36,046 nucleotides of DNA from a virus, in IMG/VR virus record IMGVR_UViG_3300017749_000044, positions 1 through 36,046 of that record. One strand, written 5' to 3'. A program made the translations under genes and the position numbers. Shown here piece after piece: positions 1 through 7,529 of this stretch. Numbering within the stretch: position 1 is the first letter of the stretch; every line of letters begins with the position of its first letter. Below the pieces are notes generated by a model that saw only the letters and a list, made by a program, of their open reading frames with translations, was not told the DNA's origin and ran no database searches.

Positions 1-949
1 CAAAATCTTTTTTAACTCGATCTAATTCCCATGGTGGATTAACTTTAGTTTGATTATAACCAACAACATCGTTCCAAGCCTCTTGCAATGTCCAATGACC
101 TTCGAAGTGTCGAGTTAAACTCCACCCAATCGCTCGACCCATAGCTTCAAATCTAGTTTCACCTGCGTCTGCGCCTTCGTACACTTGCTCTTTGTACATG
201 TCTTCCATTGGTACTTTGTTGTCACCTAAAGTTTTTTCGTTAACTTGTATCCCTGGCATGATTGCCATGTTATTAACGCTGTCGATTAATTCTTCCAGCT
301 CATATTCAATCGCTGAGTGATTAGCTATGCGTACTTGATTAGCAACATTATTTTTTTGATGTATGCTTCCAGGGAGGCGAATAGGTTGGTGGGCCGATCC
401 AAAACTAGGATCCGCTGCAATCTTTTGAGCTGCTAATTTTTGAGCCGAGGTGATACGAGTGATGTCAGTTCCCATGGCAGGTTCTGTTAGTTTCCAATAC
501 AAATGTCGCTTGTAAACATTTTCAGCAGTCTTACCGCCAGAATATATTTCTAAACTTGGTTGACCGAGTTGGGCAATGATATAATTTTTTGAAGCTTCAA
601 TATCACCGCTATCGATATCAACCACAAAACATGGGTAGTTAATAATGTCACTAGCTTTTGCTTGATCTCTTGCAGCTACCGTTCCAGGGATAACATACAC
701 CCCCATTTTAAAATTACGTCCACGCTCAACTAAGGGTTTGAGGTGTTGGTGCATGTCATCTAAATTACTAGTTGGGATCCAATGTAATTGTTGATAGTGG
801 CTCGTGCCGTCTACGCCCTTCTCCATAAACATACGAATAGGAATAAAGCCGTCACAATAACCATACAAAGTTTGTAGATACAACTTGATAGCGTCCGTAT
901 CTATGCGTGTTGGTTGACTGTAATCCGTGCGGAAATTATTCATTACCAT
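1..949 (-). CDS. Phage primase / primase-helicase, N-terminal part (cut by window edge)
   Basis: This leftward ORF has no stop before base 1, so only about the first 315 residues are visible. It resembles archaeo-eukaryotic-type (RepB/D5-like) phage primases. Counting from the ATG at 943, CFVVDIDSGD near residues 105-114 gives the paired catalytic aspartates (D109, D111). YSGGKTAENVYKRHLYW follows near 131-147 and IRLPGSIHQKN near 190. The last visible part looks like the small helical PriCT domain that links primase to helicase. A helicase domain beyond the edge is therefore likely but unseen. Two starts are possible, ATG at 949 or 943; neither has a good Shine-Dalgarno site. It is the last visible gene of the early operon and would prime phage DNA replication. 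Confidence 0.72.
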   Translation of the reverse strand, partial: MVMNNFRTDYSQPTRIDTDAIKLYLQTLYGYCDGFIPIRMFMEKGVDGTSHYQQLHWIPTSNLDDMHQHLKPLVERGRNFKMGVYVIPGTVAARDQAKASDIINYPCFVVDIDSGDIEASKNYIIAQLGQPSLEIYSGGKTAENVYKRHLYWKLTEPAMGTDITRITSAQKLAAQKIAADPSFGSAHQPIRLPGSIHQKNNVANQVRIANHSAIEYELEELIDSVNNMAIMPGIQVNEKTLGDNKVPMEDMYKEQVYEGADAGETRFEAMGRAIGWSLTRHFEGHWTLQEAWNDVVGYNQTKVNPPWELDRVKKDF

Positions 950-984
950 CCGTATTCATCTTCGGGGTTCAAGGGCATTAAATT

Positions 985-1287
985 TTAGTTTCCTTTTTCT
1001 GTTTCTCTTGGGATTGGCATAGTTGCAAGGGTAATGTTCCCGGCAATAAATTCGTTAAAAGCTGCGTCTTTGTTGCCTTCAAAAATTTTCTCATGTTTAT
1101 CAAAAATATCTAAAATTTGTTTTACTATTCCTGAATGAAAGTTACCCAAGATCTGTAATTCATCACGCAATAGTTCAGCGTCATTAGTACACTTCTCGAC
1201 ATGTTTATCGATCAACGGCTGTACATGTTTATTCATAGCTGCGAATACTTTCTCTAAAGTTTTTTCAGCTGCATCCATTTTTCTCAT
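985..1287 (-). CDS. Small helical protein of unknown function, early operon
   Basis: A 100-residue ORF whose ATG overlaps the stop of the upstream gene (ATGA at 1284-1287). A GGAGG motif lies 7-12 bases before the start, so translation is well supported. The protein is charged and predicted helical, with repeated Lys/Glu heptad-like stretches and no membrane segment, signal peptide or cysteine cluster apart from one Cys. I do not recognise a family. It sits between the nuclease and the primase, which points to an accessory role in replication or host takeover, but that is inference from position only. Confidence 0.6.
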   Translation of the reverse strand: MRKMDAAEKTLEKVFAAMNKHVQPLIDKHVEKCTNDAELLRDELQILGNFHSGIVKQILDIFDKHEKIFEGNKDAAFNEFIAGNITLATMPIPRETEKGN

Positions 1288-1634
1288 AGTGGTTCCTCCA
1301 AATAATAATCAGTTAATAAATGGTCAGCGACATGACCAACAATAGTCATAGCGGTGCCGTCAGTTCTTCTTAGTTCTCTATCTGCAATCTCTCTTAACCC
1401 TGCGGTTGGATCTTGAAATTTTTGTATCATCTCAGTTAAATAAGATGAAAAGACTGCAACATAGGAACCTTTGTTATTGATATCTTCCTGGTATTTATGA
1501 AAGATTTTAACCGACATTAATCTGCCATCAGGCATAGGTCGGTATTGTGCATTAATATAATATTTACCTGTCTCATGTAGGCATTTGACAGTTACACCAT
1601 GTCTACGCCAAGGTTCTTGAAGTGTTGTTTGCAT
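1284..1634 (-). CDS. Unknown protein, early operon
   Basis: A 116-residue ORF with a weak purine-rich ribosome site (AAAGAAAG). It overlaps the next gene by four bases and lies 20 bases after the nuclease gene, so it is clearly in the same operon. The sequence is mixed alpha/beta in character and cytosolic, with no recognisable catalytic motif. It contains the segment WRRHGVTVKCLHETGKYY near the N-terminus and ends in DYYLEEPL. Function unknown; only the operon context (replication genes on both sides) is informative. Confidence 0.6.
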   Translation of the reverse strand: MQTTLQEPWRRHGVTVKCLHETGKYYINAQYRPMPDGRLMSVKIFHKYQEDINNKGSYVAVFSSYLTEMIQKFQDPTAGLREIADRELRRTDGTAMTIVGHVADHLLTDYYLEEPL

Positions 1635-1654
1635 TAGTTTTCTTTCTTTAGTTG

Positions 1655-2449
1655 TTAAATTGCTCGTTCACCCCAACAAGTTTTACGATAGTCACACCAC
1701 TTACATTGAAAATATGATGGATCATTAAAACTTCTGGGTAATAGTTCGCCACGTTCGGTAGCGGTAATAATTTCAAAGGCTCGATCAGAATATTGTTGGG
1801 CAACTTCAGCGTCATAACCCACAAACTCATGCCAAACTTCAGCCGTATCTTTATTGACTGAAGTAAACCAACATAGATTGTCAGTTAATTTCATGAATGC
1901 CATGTAGAGCTGGACTTGTACATAGTAACCATAGTGACTTTGCTTCACGCCTTTTTTCTTATACTCATTGAACTTAGAATTTTTCATTGACTTGGCTTCC
2001 CATAAACATGGAAACCCTCTGACATATTCTTCTATGGTGTCTCGATCTTGCACCCAATCCTCAATGCCTTTGATAATGCCATCACAGTGGCCAGATACTT
2101 TGCCTTCCTTGCCAACATTAAGAGTGAACTCCCACTGCTTACCCGTTTTTGGATTAACATCTTGTAAAATAATGCCACCAGTACGCATCCAATCCACCAT
2201 AAGTTCCTCTGACTTGTGACCAAAATCAAAAATTCTTAAAGTCTTACCTTGAAAATCAAAATCTTTCTCTTGACCCATGTAGCCGTATTGCACTTCACGT
2301 TGACAGTCACGACCGATAGCTGATGGCCCAAGGTATTTTCGTCTAGCTTGTTTTTTATTCTTAGCTTCGATACCTGTGTCTAGGGCTAATGCAACTTTCT
2401 TATTAAAAAGTTCACCAGGGGTTGGACTGAAATTAGTGTTAAAGTTCAC
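1655..2449 (-). CDS. Cas4/RecB-family PD-(D/E)XK exonuclease with probable Fe-S cluster
   Basis: 264 residues starting at GTG (2449), overlapping the upstream stop as GTGA; AAGGA lies eight bases upstream, which supports this start. The nuclease core is visible as H78 in DFGHKSEE, D123 in GHCDG, and E151-x-K153 in LWEAKS, followed by the QVQLYM helix near residue 179. C49 together with C249, C252 and C258 near the C-terminus matches the four-cysteine layout that binds a 4Fe-4S cluster in Cas4 and AddB-type nucleases. Phage members of this family act as DNA end-processing exonucleases in recombination or host DNA breakdown. There is no CRISPR array or other cas gene here, so a CRISPR role is not supported. 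Family call is strong; exact substrate is inferred. Confidence 0.82.
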   Translation of the reverse strand: MNFNTNFSPTPGELFNKKVALALDTGIEAKNKKQARRKYLGPSAIGRDCQREVQYGYMGQEKDFDFQGKTLRIFDFGHKSEELMVDWMRTGGIILQDVNPKTGKQWEFTLNVGKEGKVSGHCDGIIKGIEDWVQDRDTIEEYVRGFPCLWEAKSMKNSKFNEYKKKGVKQSHYGYYVQVQLYMAFMKLTDNLCWFTSVNKDTAEVWHEFVGYDAEVAQQYSDRAFEIITATERGELLPRSFNDPSYFQCKWCDYRKTCWGERAI

Positions 2450-2628
2450 TTATAAAATCCTTGAAACCAACGACTAATTTTGCGTAATACGATTGATTGA
2501 TTTTCAATGTAATATTGCATACGTCTATAAGTGGTGTAACGTGCCTTAGTTTCCTCGACAATCTGTCGTCTCAACAATGCATTCTCTTGTTTTAATGTGT
2601 TGTATTCTTCTAAAGTTATTTCGATCAT
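2446..2628 (-). CDS. Short coiled-coil protein, early operon
   Basis: About 60 residues beginning MIEITLEEYNTLKQENALL, a leucine-zipper-like helix, followed by a basic aromatic C-terminus. I chose ATG 2628 because AAGGA sits six bases before it; an upstream ATG at 2646 would add six residues (MTEGNK) and has a more distant purine tract. The stop overlaps the GTG of the nuclease gene. Such small coiled-coil proteins are common in phage early operons and may oligomerise or bind another protein. No family recognised. Confidence 0.5.
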   Translation of the reverse strand: MIEITLEEYNTLKQENALLRRQIVEETKARYTTYRRMQYYIENQSIVLRKISRWFQGFYK

Positions 2629-2648
2629 TTTGTTTCCTTCCGTCATGG

Positions 2649-2876
2649 TTAATTAATTCCTTGTAATAATTTCACTATCTCGTTGAGATAAAATTGTGCT
2701 TTCTGATAATCCTCAATGGGTTTGCCTTTGTGAGGCGCTCTCCAAGTGTATTTTTGTACTTGCCCACGGCAATAGGCTAGGTAGCCTTCAATACCCAACA
2801 TAGATTTGATTGAATCCTTGCATTCTATTTCGCCTTGCTTGTAATGCGGTGGGTGGTTTACCATATCATCGGTCAT
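2649..2876 (-). CDS. DUF3310 (SaV-like) small protein
   Basis: 75 residues matching the DUF3310 pattern: NHPPHYKQGEIECKDSI at the N-terminus, then a Gly/Tyr-rich middle with QVQKYTWRAPHKG, then EDYQKAQFYLNEIV. Proteins of this family are widespread in phage replication regions and are often annotated as nucleotide-kinase-like without proof of activity. The start (2876) overlaps the end of the upstream gene by 11 bases, and AGAGAGA lies upstream. Cytosolic, probably associated with nucleotide or replication functions; the biochemical role is not established. Confidence 0.75.
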   Translation of the reverse strand: MTDDMVNHPPHYKQGEIECKDSIKSMLGIEGYLAYCRGQVQKYTWRAPHKGKPIEDYQKAQFYLNEIVKLLQGIN

Positions 2877-3297
2877 AATAATCTCTCTTTACTTGTAATA
2901 ATGTTTGTAATGCTTCTTCGCTGTGAATTGGTTTGTTGGCTTTATGTTTTTCAAAAGGACATTTAACCAAACCACAAGGGAATGATACTTTGCGTGGCAT
3001 AGCTTCGGTCCCATAACAATTGATTGAACATAGACCGCATTCACCCACGACTTGTTTGTCTTTAACCATTTTTTTAACCAATGAGTCTGACCGATAAAGT
3101 TTATCATCTAATGCAGCTTCCAATATAGGTGCCAACGCTTGGTCTTTGTTGCGTTTGACAATGGTATGAATAATCATTTGAAATGTAATTAGAGTTTCTT
3201 TGAACCTTGCGTCTAATAGGTTCAGCTTCTCTTCGAGTACCTTGCGTTTTACTTTCCATGGTACATGTACACCCCTTGCTCTTTTTTTCTCGGTCAT
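2866..3297 (-). CDS. Unknown protein with a cysteine cluster (possible zinc site)
   Basis: 143 residues, starting in an ATGA overlap with the stop of the helicase gene. The N-terminal half is basic and helical (MTEKKRARGVHVPWKVKRK), suggesting nucleic-acid contact. The C-terminal half contains cysteines spaced as CGLCSINC, then CGLVKC about 20 residues later, which could bind zinc. No catalytic motif is visible. Its tight coupling to the helicase suggests a partner or accessory DNA-binding role, which is inference. Confidence 0.6.
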   Translation of the reverse strand: MTEKKRARGVHVPWKVKRKVLEEKLNLLDARFKETLITFQMIIHTIVKRNKDQALAPILEAALDDKLYRSDSLVKKMVKDKQVVGECGLCSINCYGTEAMPRKVSFPCGLVKCPFEKHKANKPIHSEEALQTLLQVKRDYYDR

Positions 3298-4967
3298 GCA
3301 ACTCTACGTCCCTCTATTAAAGCGATGTCTCGAATGAGAGAGCCGTAAAACTTCCACTTGATCAAAGCGGTTGCTCGATACTTAGTCATGGAATAATCAT
3401 GTTTGAATTTGTTGTTCAGCATTTTTTGCTGTTTGTCAGTAGGTCGTTGTTGTAACCACGTTCGACTTTTTTTAGCAGAGTCACCTTGCTCATGCTTACA
3501 CATAAAATCATTAGCGACCGCTAGTGCGTGTAATCTTTCACCAACAAATAATTTGTATGCTTGACGACCTTCAACTCTACCAATGGCGCACCAAGTGGTA
3601 GGATTTAGTTGTAACATCATAGCGAAACAATCAAACCCGGTAGCCATAAAGGTGTCTCCCTGGCCGAATAAATCTACCCATAAAAATGGTGATTGTTTTA
3701 ATAGATCAACTTCACGCATTTTAAAATCAATGACAATTTCTTTACCCATTGATTGAATGCGTTTATTTTGAAAGCTGTACTCACAAAATGGACACTCTAA
3801 AGAAGCAAGAGGAACTTCTGCCAAACATTCTGGACAAGTTTTGTGGGGGGAGGTTCCAGAAGGTTTTTTATCCGTCTCTAGTAAGTTTACCTCTTGCTCT
3901 AATGTGCCGTGAAGGGAGGAGCTAATACCAAAATCCAACACGATACAATCTCGTTTATCGACACCAGGGAATTTATCTGGATCAACAATTCTTAGACCTC
4001 GACCGATCATCTGAATCATTGTTGATTTGTATGATGAAGGTCTAAGAAGGATAACGCAGCTTGTAGGCTGACTGTCAAAACCTTCAGTTAAAACCATAAC
4101 GCTAATTAAAACTTGGGTATTACCATAGTCGTAATTTTCGTAGATCTCTTTTCTTTCAGCTTCTGGTGTCTCACCTGTAATTAACTCTGCATTAATGTTA
4201 CTACTCATGAATTCATCTAACACGCTTATGCCGTGGGCCACTGTCGAACAAAAGATAATGGTCTTACGATCACCAGCTTTGTCCATCCAATGTTTTACCA
4301 CTGACTTGTTGTGTGCTTGTTTATTCATGATGTCCTCAACGTCTTGCATGTTGAAGTCGTTCATAGTTTGTCGAACTTCTTTTAACTTATCGTTACAACC
4401 TAAATCGATTTGATAAGTTACTGGTGGTACTAATAAACCACTCATAATTAATTCACCGATATGTACTTGATCAGCACAATTGTTCCAAATCTTACCTAAA
4501 GTTTTACCGTCACCTCGATTAGGTGTAGCGGTAACTCCAAAGATTTTTAAATTGGGGTTTAAAGATTTAGCGTGATCTAAAATTTTTAAATAACTATCAC
4601 TAGCTGCATGGTGGGCTTCATCAATAACACATAAGTCTATTGGTGGTAGGTTCCATAAGTTTTTTTCACGGCTCATAGTCTGTGCCATGGTGAAAATTGT
4701 TTTACCGCTATAGTCTTTGTTGTCACCATTGACAATGCTAGTAGCGATACTTGGATTTAATCTACTAAATGTTCCTAGATTTTGGTTCGTGAGTTCATCA
4801 CGATGTTGAATAACTAAAGTTTTATTAGATTTTATCTTGCCGATAATATCTGAAGTGACAACAGTTTTGCCATAGCCTGTCGCTGCTACCAAAAGGGTAT
4901 TACCTTTTGTATTAAGTGCTTCAATGCACTTGGTTACTGATTCTTCTTGGCGAGGTCTAAGAATCAT
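3294..4967 (-). CDS. Superfamily 2 DEAH-box DNA helicase (UvsW/RecG-like use) with zinc-finger insert
   Basis: About 557 residues. Counting from ATG 4967, motif I is ATGYGKT (29-35), motif II is DEAH (116-119), motif III is TATPN (near 147), and motif VI is QMIGRGLR (near 320), so both RecA-like lobes are complete. A CPEC...CPFC four-cysteine knuckle follows the helicase core near residues 375-395, and a C-terminal region of about 150 residues is unassigned. The start at 4967 is supported by AGAGG six bases upstream; an in-frame TTG at 4985 would add six residues. Relatives in phages unwind branched DNA during recombination-dependent replication and repair. It overlaps a short ORF upstream and an unknown gene downstream. 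Confidence 0.88.
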   Translation of the reverse strand: MILRPRQEESVTKCIEALNTKGNTLLVAATGYGKTVVTSDIIGKIKSNKTLVIQHRDELTNQNLGTFSRLNPSIATSIVNGDNKDYSGKTIFTMAQTMSREKNLWNLPPIDLCVIDEAHHAASDSYLKILDHAKSLNPNLKIFGVTATPNRGDGKTLGKIWNNCADQVHIGELIMSGLLVPPVTYQIDLGCNDKLKEVRQTMNDFNMQDVEDIMNKQAHNKSVVKHWMDKAGDRKTIIFCSTVAHGISVLDEFMSSNINAELITGETPEAERKEIYENYDYGNTQVLISVMVLTEGFDSQPTSCVILLRPSSYKSTMIQMIGRGLRIVDPDKFPGVDKRDCIVLDFGISSSLHGTLEQEVNLLETDKKPSGTSPHKTCPECLAEVPLASLECPFCEYSFQNKRIQSMGKEIVIDFKMREVDLLKQSPFLWVDLFGQGDTFMATGFDCFAMMLQLNPTTWCAIGRVEGRQAYKLFVGERLHALAVANDFMCKHEQGDSAKKSRTWLQQRPTDKQQKMLNNKFKHDYSMTKYRATALIKWKFYGSLIRDIALIEGRRVA

Positions 4968-5136
4968 TCGTATCCTCTGGCTCAAAAAAAATTTCTATTT
5001 CATCGTCTTGGTCTACATTGACTTGTACATTTTCTATTTGTACTCCAGCGTCTTGTAAAAATTCTAGTATAGAATTCTTTGACCTAGCTTTAATTCTTTT
5101 AGCTTTTTCTTTTTCAAAACTTATAACTTTTGACAT
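4957..5136 (-). CDS. Short acidic-tailed ORF overlapping the helicase start
   Basis: A 59-residue reading frame starting ATG 5136, with AGGGG six bases upstream. It begins MSKVISFEKEKAKRIKARSK (basic) and ends with an acidic stretch (VDQDDEIEIFFEPED). Its stop codon (4957-4959) lies inside the helicase gene in another frame, and the helicase ribosome site lies within its last codons, so the two are probably translationally coupled. The basic head and acidic tail suggest a small DNA-mimic or protein-binding factor, but no family is recognised. It is immediately downstream of a large hairpin. Confidence 0.55.
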   Translation of the reverse strand: MSKVISFEKEKAKRIKARSKNSILEFLQDAGVQIENVQVNVDQDDEIEIFFEPEDTNDS

Positions 5137-5149
5137 TATTACCCCTAAC

Positions 5150-5202
5150 GGGCGTAGGTAGGAAGGTGGGTAATGAACGAACCCTTGTAACGACCTACGC
5201 CC
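5150..5202. repeat. Large perfect inverted repeat (10-bp stem) between early genes
   Basis: GGGCGTAGGT at 5150-5159 is the exact reverse complement of ACCTACGCCC at 5193-5202. Inside the 33-base loop is a smaller pair, GGGT (5168-5171) and ACCC (5181-5184), so the RNA could fold as a nested hairpin. It is much more GC-rich than its surroundings. On the minus strand, the direction of the operon, it falls between the stop of one gene and the ribosome site of the next, with no U-tract after it. On the plus strand it is followed by TTAATTTTTT and would look like a terminator for antisense transcripts. It could be an mRNA processing or stabilising structure. Confidence 0.7.
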
Positions 5203-5210
5203 TTAATTTT

Positions 5211-6077
5211 TTATGTGTAGCTTTCTCGTTGCCAAGAAGGTTGCGCCCATTCGCCTTCCGCTGGTGCGGTAGGTGATGTCATTGCTTGATCTAGTTTACC
5301 TAAATCAGAAGCATTAAATTCAGCAGCTTCATCTTTTGGTATAAAAGTTTTCAAGTTGGGTTGTCTACTAGCCATGATGGTCTGATATTGAGGGTCGTTA
5401 GGAAGTATAATCTTCTTAACTGAGTTCTTATCATCAGGGTAATCTGGGTTTGTGCTTTTCTCTAACTTGAGAATTGCAGCAAACTCTAAACCAGTCATTG
5501 CCATAAAACCGTCATCGCCAAGGTTAAACACAGCATTGTTTGAACCATCGTTCATGACGTTATTTGCAGAAGATAATACATCACCAATAAAAGTCTCACT
5601 CATTTTTAAATGCATGAGAATTTTTTTGTACTTGGCAGCGTAATTATTTGCTGGGCTACCTGATGTACCGTTTCTTATTGCGTCTTGGATTTTTGGATAA
5701 TGCGTAGCTTGAGTTGCATCATCGATTGTATTAAACATTTCCAAGGTTGGTTTGTCTGCAAGATCGCTTTGGATAGGGTGATAGGAATTCATCAACTGTG
5801 CATTGCCATGACTTAATACAGTCATAGTAAAAGGCACTTGCCATGTTCCAGCTCCACTTAGATAAGCCTGATCTTGAGTTTTTACACCATTCTCAACTTG
5901 TTTTTGAAGGTGCTTGTGATTGATCGCAATGCCTAAAACCACGGGAGTTCCGTCTGGTAGGGCTTTACGTTCGTTTGTTTCCATGACTATGTTGTTCTCT
6001 TTTAAGAACTGATTCTTAGATTCAGCATGAGCCGTCATAGTGGCTTTACTAAAATCTGTATTAAAGGTATTATTCAT
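5211..6077 (-). CDS. Unknown early protein coupled to Sak4-like ATPase (possible ssDNA-binding partner)
   Basis: 288 residues from ATG 6077, which has an ideal AAGGAG site six bases upstream and overlaps the end of the ATPase gene. The upstream in-frame extension starting at 6104 lacks this support. The protein is hydrophilic, without membrane segments; the C-terminus (TAPAEGEWAQPSW) is Pro/Trp-rich and unstructured-looking. No family is recognised by eye. Sak4-type recombinases normally work with a single-strand-binding protein, and this adjacent, overlapping gene is the best positional candidate for that role, but it shows no clear OB-fold signature or acidic SSB tail. Confidence 0.6.
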   Translation of the reverse strand: MNNTFNTDFSKATMTAHAESKNQFLKENNIVMETNERKALPDGTPVVLGIAINHKHLQKQVENGVKTQDQAYLSGAGTWQVPFTMTVLSHGNAQLMNSYHPIQSDLADKPTLEMFNTIDDATQATHYPKIQDAIRNGTSGSPANNYAAKYKKILMHLKMSETFIGDVLSSANNVMNDGSNNAVFNLGDDGFMAMTGLEFAAILKLEKSTNPDYPDDKNSVKKIILPNDPQYQTIMASRQPNLKTFIPKDEAAEFNASDLGKLDQAMTSPTAPAEGEWAQPSWQRESYT

Positions 6078-6993
6078 AAGTTGTCTCCTTTGGTTTTGGA
6101 ACAATAGGGGTAGAGATTGGTTTGGTTGTGCTTACTTTATTCTCTACTCCGCTACTTCCTTGCATTTTTTTGAACAAGTTTCCCCATAAAGGCTGTTCAA
6201 TTCCCTCCAAGCGTCCGCTTCTATCTTTAGCAGGATACCCTCCAGGGTTGGGGCTAGTACAAACAAAAACTCTTTCGGGCTTTGTTGTGTCGTCTTTTTG
6301 TTTCACTGGAATTACCGCAAGTGTAATTACTTCGTCTACAATTCCAGGAAGTTCATTCTTAATTCGTCTACCTTCAGCTTCAATGACATAAGACTTACGA
6401 CCTAAATCGTCTTCCTCAGTATTGAGTTTGCATGAAAATATAACTGTTTTCTCATGATTGTGTTGCCAATGGCGTAACGCACTTAATACATCTGTTGCCA
6501 TGTTTCCATAAACCCTCATCATATTATTTGATGTTTCTAAGGCTTTATGGTGGGCAAAGGCTCTCTTAGTTAGATCCGAGATACTGTCGATAAAGAACAC
6601 GTCAGCGTCTTGAAACATTTTTTTCTCAGCCTCAACATTGTAACCAGCTTGACTTCTTCTGCTCATTACACTGTCGTGGTGATTTTGTGACATTGGGCTA
6701 CTTGGATGTGCCGACTTATCTGGCCCACATGCTAAAACAGTTATATCTAGAAAGTCTTGAAACTCACCAATCTTAATTGTTTGAACATGATCACCAGCTT
6801 TAGTGCGTAACCATTGGTTGACAGTCATTAATCCACTTTCAATATCAAGTACAATAGTCTTCATATGTTTAGGGATAGTTTGAATAGTGTAAGTCTTGCC
6901 TACACCATACTGACCTGTTAATAAGATCTTAGGCCCTTGGCTTTCCAAGTGTGTAGCCCTTTGATCTGGGGTTATTATAGAATATCCGTTCAT
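6070..6993 (-). CDS. Sak4-like RecA-type ATPase (phage single-strand annealing/recombination)
   Basis: 307 residues with Walker A GQYGVGKT at 27-34 and Walker B VFFIDS at 132-137, the compact RecA-core layout of the AAA_24/Sak4 family. Between them is a Ser/His-rich insertion near residues 91-120. The C-terminal portion includes a beta-rich VDEVITLAVIPV segment and a loose Ser/Thr/Pro tail. Members bind single-stranded DNA and promote strand annealing during phage recombination. It starts within the stop of the preceding gene and overlaps the next, so it is translated as part of the leftward early operon with a nuclease and helicase that would complete a recombination set. Confidence 0.82.
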   Translation of the reverse strand: MNGYSIITPDQRATHLESQGPKILLTGQYGVGKTYTIQTIPKHMKTIVLDIESGLMTVNQWLRTKAGDHVQTIKIGEFQDFLDITVLACGPDKSAHPSSPMSQNHHDSVMSRRSQAGYNVEAEKKMFQDADVFFIDSISDLTKRAFAHHKALETSNNMMRVYGNMATDVLSALRHWQHNHEKTVIFSCKLNTEEDDLGRKSYVIEAEGRRIKNELPGIVDEVITLAVIPVKQKDDTTKPERVFVCTSPNPGGYPAKDRSGRLEGIEQPLWGNLFKKMQGSSGVENKVSTTKPISTPIVPKPKETTYE

Positions 6994-7529
6994 TTGAGAT
7001 CCTTTACAGTTAATTTATATGAGGGGGTTTTTTCAGTGATAGTTCTATGAGGCTCTAGAAATCCTCTAACGGCTTTAGCTAATGGTTCGTCACTTGCTTT
7101 AAGTTTAGTCCAATTAGTCTCAGATACTTCTATCTTTACAGTCACTCCACACTTATTTAATTGTTGAAGAAACTCCATAGCCTTATCATCTATATTACTA
7201 ACGACCTTTAACATTGCCTTAGAATCCCACTTAATAGCTGTTGGGCTAGAAGCGGACACAGATACTTGTGGATTCTTAGAATCATTCCAAGATACTTGGC
7301 CGATAGTATTCTTTACCTTCCTAGCTTCTTCCGCATGGCTGCTAAATAGGGTAGATAACACATCTTGAAATTGCAACGTCCGCAACTTTGTGTAATCTGC
7401 CGAACTTTTAATTTGTGACTGGATCTCAAGTAGATCGTCAGTATCTAAATTAACAGCACCATTGGGGTTTTGTGAGAGATCATCTAGTATTTCTAATGTT
7501 AAATTAGACTTTTCGTGAGCATTTTGCAT
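6990..7529 (-). CDS. First gene of the early operon, unknown function
   Basis: 179 residues, preceded by AGGAAGG about eight bases upstream. It is the first gene read leftward from the divergent control region. The N-terminal half is acidic and helical; the C-terminal half (residues ~120-175) contains CGVTVKIEVSETNWTKLK and a conserved-looking LEPHRTITEKTPSYKL end, a pattern I recall beside Sak4 genes in other marine phages but cannot name. Its position as promoter-proximal gene and overlap with the ATPase (ATGA) suggest a recombination accessory or early host-interaction protein. Confidence 0.62.
   Translation of the reverse strand: MQNAHEKSNLTLEILDDLSQNPNGAVNLDTDDLLEIQSQIKSSADYTKLRTLQFQDVLSTLFSSHAEEARKVKNTIGQVSWNDSKNPQVSVSASSPTAIKWDSKAMLKVVSNIDDKAMEFLQQLNKCGVTVKIEVSETNWTKLKASDEPLAKAVRGFLEPHRTITEKTPSYKLTVKDLK

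Noticed and set aside
1655-2449. Cas4-like protein as evidence for a CRISPR-Cas system
   Set aside because: No repeat-spacer array and no other cas gene are present; phage Cas4/RecB-like nucleases without CRISPR are common.
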